This document shows, piece by piece, positions 23,345 to 35,597 of a DNA stretch of 64,000 nt. The position numbers and the translations under genes are program-made. The DNA lies in NCBI GenBank assembly GCA_963922205.1, contig CAWUHX010000348.1, forward strand, positions 240,206 through 304,205, written 5' to 3'. The notes under the pieces were generated by a model. It had not been told where the DNA came from. It made no database searches and saw nothing but the letters and a program-made list of their open reading frames with translations. Every line of letters begins with the position of its first letter. The first letter of the stretch is position 1. This DNA comes from Romanomermis culicivorax (taxonomy: Eukaryota > Nematoda > Enoplea > Mermithida > Mermithidae).

Positions 23345-24068
23345 CTGCATCATTTGACAATAGCTTGCGTGCTTTCTTTTTTAATTTCTTCGTCAATTTC
23401 TTGGTAATTTTCGTTTTCAGTTTCAGATCATCTTCGTTGTGAAAATCGCCCAAACCTTGTGCAACATTGTGCAGCACCGCGCATGCAACAATAATGATGA
23501 CACATTTTTCAGGTTTGAAGCGTAAAAGAGTGCCCAGACACGGGAATCTAATCTTCTTTTCAAGGCTCCATTCAAACGTTCGATAATCACAAGAGTAGAT
23601 GAACGACTGTGATTGTACAGGTTTTCCCTTCAGAATGTGGCATCCTGATGGGAGTCATTAGTTAGTCGAGCGAGGGTAACTTCTGTCACCAAGTAAATAG
23701 AACCAGTAGGGCATTACTTCCAATTTTGCTCTTAAATTTGACTGATTGAATATCCTAGCATCGTTTGTGCTATCTTGCCAACTGGCCACAATGTTAGGGA
23801 TGATAATTTTGTGGTCACAAACAATTTGAACATTGATGGAAAAAATCCCTTTCGGTTTCGGTATAGTTCTGTACTGTCACCACAACCCGTTCATAGAATA
23901 AAATGAGTGTTGGATCACTTGAAATTTTTGTTCATTTGGGAAATTCACGAAGAATTTCAAATTTGAGCTATGACTTTCATAACCTTGTGAACATCTCGCA
24001 TCCTCTTGTTGAAAACATCCAGTTGATAAATATTCGAGCTCCACAAATACATGGCAAAGTGCAAACAC
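23345..24068 (-). pseudogene. Harbinger DDE transposase
   Basis: Read on minus, consecutive frames give FPNEQKFQVIQHSFYSMNG, FSINVQIVCDHK, NIVASWQDSTNDARIFNQS and later HSRSSTLVIIERLNGALKRR and LHARCCTMLHK. These are the conserved blocks of HARBI1-type nucleases: the pre-catalytic F-x-x-x-x-G block, the NVQ-x-V-x-D...W-x-GS-x-D-x-R-x-F block, and the H-x-x-x-R-x-x-IE-x-x-x-G-x-LK-x-RF block with the catalytic Glu. Stops and frameshifts (for example after NQSNLRAKLE) and loss of the IDGTH segment make it inactive. Confidence 0.75.
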
Positions 24069-24264
24069 TTTGTGTGTTCATTTCAGCAAACGTCAAAAAT
24101 CTCTGAAATCCTTAACGCAATATTTGATTTAATACCATCAACATTTGAAAGAATCAAAAATCCATATGATGACGATGCATCATTGTCACAAGATACTCGT
24201 ATAACATAAGACGTAAGTGATGTTTCATAACAAATTCTATGATTTTTGGTGCATAGATACTCTA

Positions 24265-24560
24265 ATGCCAGAATCAGAATCTGATGTCATCATGTGAATC
24301 AACCGAAGCTTTGGATCAAGTTTGTCTTGAAAAAAAATTGGCTGATCCCGCAAAAAATTGTGTCACAACCTCTGGCACGTCAAACAGTGGGCAACTTACC
24401 AAATAAGAGCTATTAGTCTTGAAAAAAAAGTTTCTGCAGCAAGAACATGACAAAAGAATAAAAGTGAAGCAACTAAAACTTGTTGCGGTTCAAGAAGAGA
24501 TTTTTGTTTCTCGTACAAAAAAATTGAGAAAAAGTAGAGTTCTTAACAGCCCAATACAAT
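24265..24560 (+). pseudogene. Harbinger Myb-like protein, 3' part
   Basis: An open stretch contains CESTEALDQVCLEKKLADP and, after a TAA, LKKKFLQQEHDKRIKVKQLK. This is the C-terminal coiled coil typical of Harbinger Myb-like proteins (EK-x-FLQ-x-EH-x-x-R-x-x-x-x). It lies about 1 kb downstream of the SANT exon on the same strand. One in-frame stop separates its two halves. Confidence 0.55.
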
Positions 24561-25506
24561 ACTGCCCGCTATTTTCAAAGTGGAGCAACCATGGATCCGC
24601 ATACTAGTGCCTCGGGCCCTACGGAAAGCTGCGGACTGATCACTGATGATTTGCATGATATTTTATTCCTTCCTTTATTATCAGTGATGTAAAGTTGTGT
24701 ATGAATTCAGTTGATAAAAACATGATTGACACTTGATCTTGCTTGAGGTTTGGGACTGAAAGCAAAATGACGTTTGGTTACATGCCTGAGGTTGTTTGCT
24801 AAACGATATATCAAATAGCACACAGTGTCCTTTGAAATTTAATAGCGTAACCAAAATGGACTCGGATCACACACTACAAATGGGCTTTTTTCAAGTTGCA
24901 TCATCATCAGACAAACCGTCAACAAAATCAATCAAATCCATTTTGCACAAATTAAAAAATATCGGTATATTGAATGCTAACTCTGCGCTTAACTCTACTA
25001 CAGGGCAGAATTAAAATCGCGAGCTAAATTCGCACACAGTTAACACTAAGCTGGCTCGCCCTCTGTCATACGGAAAAAATTTACTCTGGATTTTAGCTCG
25101 ACTTTAGCTCAGTGCATGTGCTTACTCGCTTTCTATCATTCAGTCTTAGATCATTTCAAACTGAATGGAGTATAGGCTACTGAACCATTACACCTTACTT
25201 TCACGCCAAAAATTATTCATTAAAAATTTTACCCATTTTTTTGTGGCAATCGTCCAAAGAGGAAAAATTATCCGTAGGACCCGGAAACCGATTCATTTCG
25301 CACGCGCGTCCTGTTCTATTGTAGAAAACGAAAGTTCTTTGATATGCTATAAGTAGAAAACTGCGATTAAATCGCTATTGCTGATTAACGCATTTCTTAA
25401 AAGATATAAAATTAATTGTGGACATGAGAACTGATGTTGCATAAAATAAAGAAAGCATAATAAAATAGATCGATCTTATAGGCACCCGTATCCATATTGG
25501 TGTGGG

Positions 25507-25649
25507 CAGGGCCGTGCGCAGGATTTTTTGATGGGGAGGAGGGGTGGCGGACTACATTTTTTACTGAATAGCCACAGAAAATGTTGATTTTACGCGATAC
25601 ACTGTGTACATGCTGCCTCAATGGGGGGGGGGGGGGGTGCACGGCCCTG
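25507..25649. mobile_element. 143-bp hAT MITE with 8-bp target duplication
   Basis: Termini CAGGGCCGTGC and GCACGGCCCTG are perfect 11-bp inverted repeats of hAT type. GGTGTGGG flanks both sides (25499-25506 and 25650-25657). The interior contains a run of about 15 G (25623-25637) and no gene. Confidence 0.85.
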
Positions 25650-25657
25650 GGTGTGGG

Positions 25658-27582
25658 TATTGTGGATGCTGACGTTACCTAGAAAGTGTTTGATCTCACT
25701 TAAGTATTTGGTTGAACCCACCCGCATAGTAAGTTTACGAGGCGAGCAGGAATTTTTGTTTTCGAAACGCATAATATTGAGCGTCAATCGATGGACCTCA
25801 ATTCAAAAATACAATTTAGAATGCCGTTCCTGTATTTTTGATGCAGTTATAAGTGGACAAAGTTTGACTGATCCACCAGATTTTCCTTGCTGCCGACGTG
25901 TAGGTTTGAACCTGGCCACAAGTTACGCACTTCATCTATGTCACGCTACAACTAAAAAGCTATATAATTAAACATACCCATGTGTTTGCGACACTGCCTG
26001 TGATTCAGGTAGCATAATTTTCCTGTTGTTTTTATTGTTTTTCGACACGAATTCGATTCAAGTTTATAGCAAGTAAGTGCTATAGTATGGCGCCTAGGAC
26101 CTGCAAAAACAAAAAAATAAACACCATTAAATCATTATTGAACGAAGTGGATATCCAATCTCGATTATACCAATTATGTCTTGTGGTTTAGTATGTGAAA
26201 GATCGAAAGGAACTGTCTTATCTTCGATGCTAATAATTGCAGGGGGATCACGAAAAGTATTCCAATTTCTTCGAAAACGGTTTCCATTCGGTGGCGACTT
26301 TTGGCGTCTAGCTGAAAATTGAGAAGGTTAGTAAACATTTGTCCAAATTTACTTATCACCAGTATTCTGCCTTGCACTTACGCTTTCCTGATCAATAGGG
26401 CCCCATTTCTTCAACATACATTAGCCCATTTATTTTGAAAGCAGAAATAACCAACAAAATGAGTTATATTTGACACAGGATTACCCTTATAGTGAAAAAC
26501 TTTATGCTGTAGCAAAACGCTGAATTTCTTTATGACTATGGGGGGATCAAAATCATAGAAAAACATCGAATTTATCCACTTTTGAATTGGCTCAACAACT
26601 CTACTCGAGAAGTGTTGACCACGTAAAAAGGTTATTAAAAGGAAATCGCAGTTTGTTCTATTTGTCACTCATGGACGAGTTTTTTTTTTTGATTGGTAAT
26701 AGTAATAAGCTTACTACGCACGGTCTATTTTTCTTTAAATGCCTGTAAATAGTAAGAGTGAAAAGCAAATAATATTCTTACTTCTTCTGCTTTTATTATA
26801 ACAGTTAGCTAAGGTATAACATGAAACCGATATCTATAAAAATTCAGCTCTAAATAGATCTAATTGTTAACAAAACGATAGAATCTTACCAAACACATCA
26901 ACACATAATTGAGTTTCATTGTCACAGTTTCTGATAACGAATGTAGAAACAGTTATATTTATTCACAACTTTCTAACACTTGAAATTTTAGAATCCGGCA
27001 CCCTGAAGGACGGTGTGCCCAAAATAACTTCGTATCAGTCGCCGAAATTTTTTGCTTCATGTAAGTTCAACATTCCGAACAAAATCGCTGATTCGTACTC
27101 CTGGTTTCATGGTCATATATCTTTAAATCTATTTCGAGTATATTGTCTCCCAGCATCACCCCAGGGAAGAAAGACGAGTAAAAATTTGTACAGAAACTTC
27201 AATCGACAGGTTTAGGAAAAATACTCAAGAAGAATCCAAACAACTTGCAAAACTGGACAATAAAATGCATTTTTGCCCTCGTCTCTTTAACCGGCAGTGA
27301 TAGAAGTGCACGCCATACGAAGAGCGTGATGATTGTTTTAACTTTTCATGGAATTACGCATTGACAATAGGATTTTTGTTTTCAAAAAGAATTCACCAGC
27401 TTTCACAATAATATTGGGATTTATTCTGTCCACGATTGCTGTAAACAGTCCAACCATAACGGCTGTTGCTCAATTGAATGTTCTTTTCGTAAAATTCTTG
27501 TAAATCAAAGTAAGATAAGTACCATCTTCCGAACTGTCTGCATGAAGTTTTGTTGAACAACTGTTTGAAGAAAACGTTTAGG
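25658..27582. other. Mostly intergenic; possible small exon near 26992-27059
   Basis: At 26992-27059 an ACTTGAAATTTTAG acceptor and a consensus GTAAGT donor enclose 68 bp open in frame (SGTLKDGVPKITSYQSPKFF). It could be an exon of a plus-strand gene entering the next entry. 26710-26830 contains a family 1 MITE fragment. No other gene is seen. Confidence 0.3.
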
Positions 27583-27782
27583 TCAGTCCAGGGAACTTCG
27601 CGGATTTAGAGTACTCTTTGAGGCATGATTTGATCGAAGACAACAAAACATATTTCAAGGAAAATATTTTATGCCATGAGGTACGACAGTTCACTGAGGC
27701 ATTTCCTATTAAATCTGTAAAGATGTTTCATAATTCTGACTACCAAAGCTCAAGCACCAAAGTATATATAAAATTTCATATC
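27583..27782 (+). CDS. Candidate host exon cut by the LTR element
   Basis: After AAAACGTTTAG the frame stays open to the LTR insertion point. Past the element it continues in the same frame from 43559 for 27 codons to a TAG at about 43640. The peptide (FPIKSVKMFHNSDYQ and similar) matches nothing I know. The continuation is too short to exclude chance, and the downstream part abuts a tRNA-like gene. Confidence 0.25.
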
Positions 27783-28388
27783 TGTTGGGGATGTGCTTAC
27801 GGCAGTAGCAATCCCACATCTATGCAAAATTGGTGAATCGACAAAGTTACGATTCCACCAAAAAGGAAGAAAATATTCATTCGTGTTTACCTTCGCAATT
27901 TTGGTGTGTCGTGGGCGAGTCGGGTCCGTTATAATATTGTATTGTTTTGCTTCGCCCAATAAAGGCAACGTCGACAGCCCGACACCCCAATTTGCATATT
28001 ATTAGTATAATAATTATTTATTATTTATATTACTATTCCTCGCGCATTAAGCGGAAGGAGGGAGTTGCCTTACATGGGAGCCAAGCCAAGGTGAAGCCCC
28101 AGTCCTTTTGGATATTATTGAAGTGAGTTCTATTTATTTGTGTAAGCCTTTAGGAGGCATCTGGGGAGACCCTGAGTGCCCTTCGATTGCAAGAGTTAGA
28201 GTTTCCAGTTACTTATTAGTGACTGAAGGTTGTGTTTATTTCTGCTTAAGGACTGTTGCACTGTGTTCAGTTGATTGCCAATAGGAAGCTCCTTTGAGTG
28301 ACCTACAGTAGTCGATTGAGTACAAGCCGATAGGACTTGAGTTATATTGCTGACATCTTCGGATCTAAGCAGAGAAGTAAACATAACA
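27783..28388 (+). repeat. Element 1 5' LTR
   Basis: 606 bp, TGTTGGGG...ACATAACA. AATAAA at 27958-27963 is the likely poly(A) signal of the LTR. Differs from the 3' LTR at about ten sites. Confidence 0.95.
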
Positions 28389-28390
28389 AG

Positions 28391-28408
28391 TGGTGGCTTC
28401 TGACACTT
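28391..28408 (+). promoter_or_regulatory. Putative primer binding site
   Basis: Begins TGGTGGCTTCTGACAC two bases after the LTR, the position and TGG start expected for a tRNA 3' CCA primer. I cannot assign the tRNA. Confidence 0.55.
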
Positions 28409-28482
28409 GCAATACGGAAGAGCGCAGAGTCACTCGAGGTGTCACAAAACCTAAAGGTTTTTACAAAGACTTAGGACTCAAA

Positions 28483-30963
28483 ATGTCCAAAAATGCTGAG
28501 GATTTAGCCTCTGGTACGACTTTACCGAGGACTCCGCCTGGTGTAAGGCATGATGAGGCGGATAAATCTTTCCCACTGCCCGTGGTATCTAATACTACGA
28601 GCAAGCGGAAAGGCTCCGACTCAAGTGCCATAAGCCAGCGGGCTGAGGTAAAATTGGACCCAGTAAGCACTCCTAATTCCGTAGCGCCTATAATGGCCAA
28701 TAATAATATCAATAATATGGCCACGGCAAAGGAACTATTGACTGCCGAAGATAGAGACGCTCAATTATTGGCGCCTATCGATAGAAGGCCGAAATTGGCC
28801 GAGGATCATATTGATCCATTTGATCAATTTAGAGAGGAACGTTTTCGACGACCTCGACAATGATTTGATAAGTATCATCGCGAATACGTCAACGAAAATT
28901 TGGATAATATTCGGGACGATTACCGTCATGATCCATTGGACGATTTACGATTCGAAATGAGTCAAAAGGACGACGAAATTCGAGGACTAAACGTCAAAAT
29001 TGACAAAATGGCCGATTCAATGGTCGGAGTCCAAGGACTATTGGAAAGATTCGTCCTGGATCAAAGAGAAAGGGATATCCGAATGAGTAGGACTACAGAC
29101 AGACCATTGCAAACTCAGGATATGTGTAGAGCTTTGCCAACGACGTCTGCAACCTGTATTGCCAATGACCAAAAGTTACGGCAGATGGAAGCAGATGAGC
29201 CAGAGCAAAAGTTCACAGTCAAACCTGCTGTGAAATCAAAGGTTTCTACGGAAAAACGGGTAACTGAACCGCTTGCTGTTCGAGAACAAGCAAGTGAGAT
29301 AGTTGCTCAATTTTTCCAAGAAACTGATGAGGAAGCAGCAGGTAGTCATAAGGAAAGCAAACATACTACGTCGAAGCACAAACGATCCAAAAAGTCCACA
29401 CGAGGAAATTCATCAGATTCTGATGACTCCTCAGTGGATGGATTGGAGCCTACTGTGTCAGATATAGTGAAGGCTGTAAAGCCAAAGCTACTCCTCAATG
29501 ACATGACTGAGACACAAGTTCTCAGCTTCCTAAATGATTTAGAGGCAGAGTTTATGTCAGAGACTACTGACAAAATGAAGCTGGCTGCCTTACGAGCGCT
29601 TTCTAAGGGTGTACCGAAAGCTACTGCCAAAAGGTTCAAAAGTTACGAAAAAGCCCGAAGAAAGTTGCTCAAAGTGCAAGCTCCAGATTCAAATGTTGGT
29701 ATGCAAACAAGGGAGCTGATGAACATAAAGCAGGAATTTGATGAATCTCCAGTGAAATTCCTCAAGAGAATTAGTGTGCTAGTAGATAGATTGTATCCTA
29801 ATAAGACTGAAGAGTTCAGAGATCGTTTCATAATAGATACCTTTTTGTATAAAGCATCTCAAGAGTATCAGATGGAGTTGCTAGATCAAAGAGAAAAGTA
29901 TGAAACATGGCATGATCTAGCAGAGGATGTGCACAAGATTGATAAGTGGAATACAGCTGCTTATAAAAAGAGAGGAACTGCGTAATCTCCAATTGTGATA
30001 AATGAGGTGACGATGGGTGAAGGGCAAGCTGAAGTGGCTTATGTCGGTAGAAATAAATTTGGCAATGCCCCACAAAGGCAGTTTCAAAATAAAGCTATGC
30101 GACAGCAAGCAAGGAGAGAGAAGCAAGCCCCGATCCTAGTGTCAGAAAAGAAGGATTCCGATACTTCTATAGAAGAGAATAACTCACAGGGGACTCAAAT
30201 GGCTACTACTCCCCAAAAGGGAAAAGAGCTTGAGGAACCTAGCAGTGATTCTGTTCTAGCAAAGTTATCACAGGAGATTGCGAAGTTGGCTCAGTGTTAT
30301 CAGGAGATAAGCCAAAAGACTGATGCTAAATTGAATGAAATTTCTGCCAAAGTTAATAAGGGCAAACCCCAAAAACCTGGTGGAAACGAGTTCAGGAAAC
30401 CATATTGTCGATACCATAGAAATAATTCTCATGACACGTCCGAATGTAAAACCCTTCAATGGAAAAATGCACAAGGACGTAATTGGGATAATCGATATGG
30501 TGGAAACAGAGGTTTCAGGCAACAGTTTGGAGGCTTTAGAGGAGGATATGTTGGCGGGAGCAGTAGAGGAGCTCATGCCGTAGGTTATTATGGTGATACT
30601 ATGGATTATGATACTTATCAACAGTTCATTGATTACCAGAATAGATTGCGGAATGAGCGACTCTATATGGCACCACAACTGCCAGCCCCTAGCCAACAGC
30701 TGATGATCACAGCTCCCCCTCAAGGTCAGGTTCAGATCAGTAACCCTAGCCCAAGTGTGCAAGCCATTTCCAGTAGTCAACCATCCACGTCCAGTCAGAC
30801 AGAGTTGGGATCTGCTGGAAGTGTTAATAGCATTGCCACTATGGGTCAAGGTGTTAGTGAGATGAAATGGCCTGGAGTGTTGAAGTGTGACATTATGAAA
30901 GAGGATTATTCAAAAGTTACAAAGGCGTTCAAGCATGGGTTAATTCCTAATCAGGAGGAATGA
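28483..30963 (+). pseudogene. gag: Element 1 gag (broken)
   Basis: Structural protein forming the particle and packaging RNA. The first ATG after the LTR is at 28483. The frame runs to TGA at 30961-30963 but has stops at 28861 (TGA) and 29983 (TAA). The N-terminal third is Ser/Thr/Asp-rich. A Lys-rich segment with SKHKRSKK (about 29370) precedes a helical capsid-like region (LLNDMTETQVLSFLNDLEAE onward). A CX2HX4HX4C knuckle (30406-30447, CRYHRNNSHDTSEC) and a Gly/Arg-rich stretch follow. The CHHC knuckle is a known gypsy variant of the CCHC. Pol continues in the same frame after 30963, so the last TGA may be a natural read-through stop. Confidence 0.85.
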
Positions 30964-33900
30964 TTAAGGTTTTCTAAGTTTCCTCGAACTCTCCCATTTC
31001 ACATTAATGTGACTGTATGTAATACTAACACCAAGGCTTTAGTGGATACTGGTGCTCAGTGTTCGGTGATGTCTTCATGGTTTCTTAAGGAAGCTTTTGA
31101 TGAAGAATATACCGGATATCCTGAGATACTAAAAGTCACTGTTGCTGATGGTGCAGTAGTACATGCACATGGTTACATACAATTCAAAATGCATTGTGAA
31201 TTTGGAGTTTTCTTGGTGAAGGCCATAATCATTCCTAATGCGGAGGAAAATCTCATAACTGGAACGGATTTCTTAGCACATCCGGATGTTGGAGCAATGA
31301 TAGATTTTGGTAAAGGTATCATGAAGCTTAATGGAGTTGAGAAAGCTAAAGATCAGGCGAGTCATATACAAGCTATTGATTGTATAGGGGAAGCACCTAT
31401 AGTAAATTCAAGTCCTGAAGAGGATCAATACCCCAGGATCTGCCAATTAGGTATAGTGGTTCCAGTGGTATCATGTACGAAAGTATACGTACCACACAGA
31501 ACTGATGTGCTTATTAAGGCAAGATTATGGGAACGATTGTCTAAAACAGATCTCAATTGTTTGGTCATAGATGGAAATAAAGGAGAAAAGAAATTCAGAG
31601 TTGATAGCACACTGGTTGATGGTAAACGGGAAGACTTTGTTCTGATGATTTCGAATAATACGGGTTCCGGATGCCAATTGCAACCTAACCAGGTTGTAGG
31701 CTACTGTGACTCAATATTACTGGAAAATTCAGGAGTATCAGAAGTACAAAGTACGAGTTGTGGGATATTTAGTGTTAAAGATAATTTTAATGCCACTCCC
31801 AGAATGTCCGTGCATGATGCATTGGCATTTAGAAAAGCACTATATAAAATGATCTCCAAGGCTGATATCGATGAGGAATTAAAGGAAAAAGCAGTGAAAA
31901 AACTGTCTAAATACAGGGATGTTTTGAGCTTACCCAATGATCCCTTAACTACAACACCGTATCTTACGTGCAAAATTGATACCCGTAATGCAATGCCAGT
32001 GGCAAAACATTATTACAGAGCTCCCATTAACCAAAGATCAGGGGTTAGAGCTCAAGTCCAAGACACATTAGATAAAGGAGTTATTGAACCCAGCTGGTCA
32101 CCGTGGGCTGCTCCACTTTTCCTAGTTGGGAAAAAGGATGGTACCACGAGACCAGTTGTGGACTTCAGAGGTATAAATGAAGTTACCAAGGAGGACAGGT
32201 ATCCTATACCTAGAATGGATGATTATTTGGATTGTTTAGGTAATGCCAAATTTTATGCCACTTTGGATCAAAAGTCTGGATATTGGCAAGTCCCACTTGA
32301 GGAAAGTAGCAAGGAGAAAACTGCATTTATATGTCAGGAAGGCCTATATCAGTTTAAAGTTATGCCTTTTGGACTTAAAAATGCACCTGCAGAGTTTCAG
32401 AGAATGATGGAGAGAGTGTTGGACGGTCTAGTCTGGAGAGTCTGCTTGATTTATATTGATGATATCATTGTGTTCTCCAAGACTTATGAAGAAGATTTGG
32501 AGAATTTAGAATAGGTCTTGCAAGCTCTTCGGAAAGCAATGCTAACACTTAAACTGGAGAAGTGCAAATTTCTTCCAAAAAGTGTTCATTTTCTTGGACA
32601 CATACTGGACGAAAATGGAATATCACCAGATCCCAAAAAAGTGAAGGCTATTACGGAATTCAATTTTCCCAATAGCGTTAAGCGTATGCAACGATTTTTG
32701 GGGATACTGCAATGGTGTAAGAAATTTATCCCAAACCTTGCAAATCTCGCAGAACCGTTGTATAAGCTTACCGCTAAGGGAAAGAAGAAGTTCTGAGCGA
32801 CAGAGGAACATCGACAAGTGTTTGAAGAACTGAAAAAAGCACTCACCTCAGTGCCATTTCTACGGTATCCTGTTTTGGATGGAACTGCAGAGTTTGTTCT
32901 CCAAACAGATGCCAGTAGAACCACGCTGAGAGCAGTACTTTATCAGAAGACTAAAGATGACCAATGGGTAACAGCCTATAGCAGCCAAATCCTTGAGGAA
33001 GACGAGAGGAAGTGGTGTGCTACAGAGCGAGAATGCCTAGCAGTTGTCCATGGTCTTAAAGTTTACCGACACTATTTGTTTGGACAAAAAGTATTGATCA
33101 AAACTGATCATAAACCTCTTTTATCTATGAAAGTAAATACTCAAACCAATGATAAATTGAAAAGATGGTATTCCATTATAAATCAATTTAATCATAGATT
33201 GGAGTATGTGCCCGGTAGACAAAACGCAATGGCTGATTTTCTCTCAAGAAAAGATGAACCCGAAGACGCTAAGGACAAAAACCCACCAAAATGGGAATAT
33301 GTCTTCAAAATTCAATTTCCTAATTTCGGAACTCCAACCAATGAAATTGAAAGCCAAATAGTGGTACAACAATTTCAGAGGATGAGGGACGAAGAGGTTG
33401 AAAGTAGAGACGAAAAAATTGTCCCCAAGCAGACCAAGGAATTGACAGATATCCAGGAATTGATGGTAACAAAGGACATTATTGCACCAACTACCAAAGA
33501 TATATTGCAGAGCAGAAATGAAATGCAGAAGCTTACGGTAGTTGATGCAGTCATAACTAGAAGACAAGCAAAACTTCAGGATCAGAGTGCACAAAATCAA
33601 GAACAGGGTACATCTGTACCAAATGATCCTGAAAACATTGCTTTGCTTTTCCCGAATAGAGAAAAGGAGTTTGAAGAGGTGAAGGAAGGAGAAAGTGAAG
33701 AGAAAGATGATGATAAGATCAATTATCCAATTGATCTAAAGGTTATCGCTCAATTGCAAAAAGAAGACACTAATCTTACCCCAATTTGGGAAAGATTAGG
33801 GGTCAAAAGCACTACGAAGTATCATAGTGGATTCTATGAGGATAACGGAGTTCTTTATAGGGAAACTGAGGGACGTGGCCATGATCAGATCGTGGTCCCG

Positions 33901-35100
33901 AATTCCCTCAGAGACAGCATACTTCACCAATATCACGGAGCCGTTATAATGACACACCAAGGGTTCAAAAGAACTCTGGGTATTGTCAAACAGCGGTTCT
34001 GGCGGCCTGGCATTGAAAAAGATGTCAGAAATTGGTTGAAGTTTTGTCCTGTCTGCCAAGTGGCTACTCCCGGTAAAAGCTCCATATCCCCATTGATACC
34101 CATTATACCCGAGGGTCCCTTCGATATTGTGTCTGTGGACATATTAGGGATTGCTCCCTTGAGGGAACGTCGCCCATATGTCATTGTCTTTCAGGATTAT
34201 TTCACTAAATGGGTTGAAGCTATATTGATTCCTGATCAGACGGCTGAAACCATAGTGGATGCATTCTTAGAGCATGTGATATTTAGGCACGGTACCCCAA
34301 GAAAACTTCTTAGTGATAATGGATCTGGATTTAATTCAGATCTTATGAAAGCAGTCTGTAAACTGTTAGAGTGCAGAAAAATTTTCACAACAGCATACCA
34401 CCCACAGGGTAATGGTATGGTTGAGAGATTTAACCAAACTCTAATAAAGCAGCTGCGAAAAGTTGCAATTGAGGATAACAATAAATGGCCAAGGTACCTC
34501 AGCGCAGTGGTATTTGCATATAATGCCACACCTCACGCAGCAATGAAATGCTCGCCATTTTTACTGCTGCGGGGGCATGAAGCTAATTTTGGTATCAATT
34601 TCACTGCTGCTCTTAGAATAGTCATGCCTAACGACTATGAGGCTTATAAGTATGTTTTGGCTACCCATCTTACAAATTTGTACGAAAGTATTGCCGAAAA
34701 CATACAAAAAGCTGCTAAGGACAGCAAGAAATATTTTGATAACAAAATTAAAACTTCTGGTTTTAAAAATCAAGATTGGGTTCTGTTGAAAGTAGACAGA
34801 CAGAAAAAACTGGGGTTGCCTTGGCAAGGACCATAAATCATCATCGATGATAAGAGATTGAAAGAAAATGTGCTCACAATAGCGCATTGGAATAACCCGC
34901 TTAAAAAGCAGGTCGTATCGGCAAGTAGGCTAAAACACTTTCGATACGAAGGTACCAGATGGTCTCAACACGAAATGTCGCATGTCTTCCGGGATACTCC
35001 AGTTAACGCAACTGGAAATCTTGCGGAGACCAAAGATCATCCGGTTGTTATTTCTGTGTCTAAAAATTTTCAGCAGAAAATGCCGTATACCTGTATTTAA
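30964..35100 (+). pseudogene. pol: Element 1 pol: protease, RT, RNase H, integrase (broken)
   Basis: Same frame as gag, ending TAA at 35098-35100, with stops at 32512 (TAG), 32794 (TGA) and 34834 (TAA) and no frameshift. Aspartic protease: LVDTGAQCSV, DTG at 31045-31053. RT: GKKDGTTRPVVDFRGINEV, FGLKNAPAEFQRMME, and YIDD at 32452-32463 intact. RNase H: TDAS (Asp at 32908), ERECLAV, TDHKPLL. Integrase: HH-CC zinc module 33926-34056 ending FCPVCQ, then DDE at 34138 (Asp), 34315 (Asp) and 34423 (Glu in GNGMVERFNQ), and a GPY/F-like end (VLLKVDRQKKLGLPWQGP). No chromodomain or dUTPase. It copies the RNA genome into DNA and inserts it. All catalytic residues are present, so the stops are recent. 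Confidence 0.93.
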
Positions 35101-35485
35101 TGTCAATAAAATTTTTATTTTCTGTGTTATTCAACCGATTTATATTCGTTTAATACCTTTCTTAAATTTGTGTAGCGAAGGGTCAAATTTTCAGAATAAT
35201 ATTGTTAATTTGTACACCCGATGCTAAAATTTTGGGATTACATTTTGGGAGGTTTACGACCAATTTTCACTTTCAATTTCAAAAGTCGTGTTTTCTTGTG
35301 CTCCGCGTCGCACAAATCTTTTCGAACAAAATTTTTTGTCCAGCCCAAGGACCCGATAAAATTATTTTCGGTAATTTCGTATATTGAATCGATATTGAAG
35401 TAATGATAAGTGTTTTTTAACATTTTGTTTACTTTAGAAGATACAACGCGGAATTTAAGAAAAAATTTTGAAAAAAATTTTTTAA
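35101..35485 (+). other. Element 1 spacer between pol and ORF3
   Basis: AT-rich, non-coding. Could hold a promoter or splice signals for ORF3; no TATA box stands out. Confidence 0.4.
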
Positions 35486-35597
35486 ATGTCGAAATTAGGC
35501 GTCGCGCCTTTCGCGCGAAATTATTGCGCGCACGCCGACCACGTTAAGGCGGGCCAACCCCAAGGCCACCAAAACAATCGTTATTTTTTGACCAACG
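35486..35597 (+). CDS. Element 1 ORF3, exon 1 (start exon)
   Basis: ATG at 35486 opens 37 codons plus one base, ending AACG|GTAAGT, a consensus donor. Spliced to 36216, the reading frame enters the exonuclease ORF without a break (codon completed by AC). The peptide is Ala/His/Asn/Gln-rich with GQPQGHQNNRYFLTN at its end. In element 2 the minus-strand exon 51064-51190 ends GDHQPHQSDISFCCD with a donor in the same phase. Shared G, Q, HQ, F and final N/D residues suggest one ancestral exon. Translation from the spliced RNA is inferred. Confidence 0.6.

Larger units (their letters stand above)
22827..25145. mobile_element. PIF/Harbinger DNA transposon (decayed)
   Basis: 2319 bp. The left terminus GGCCGAACGAAAGAAGGCGA pairs with GACTGAATGATAGAAAGCGA read inward from the right end. 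The 3-bp flanks are ATA and TTA, close to the TWA target of Harbinger. It carries the two genes expected of the family: a Myb/SANT-like protein on plus, and a DDE transposase on minus lying between two parts of the Myb-like gene. Both are broken by stops and frameshifts. The subterminal regions are rich in GAGCTNAG/CTAAGCT words. Confidence 0.8.
22653..25172. mobile_element. MITE family 2 copy split by a Harbinger element
   Basis: The left end TACGCCATTTATTCTGAAAT and the right end ATTTCAAACTGAATGGAGTA are the family 2 termini. Without the 2.3-kb insertion the copy is about 200 bp, the usual size. Confidence 0.65.
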
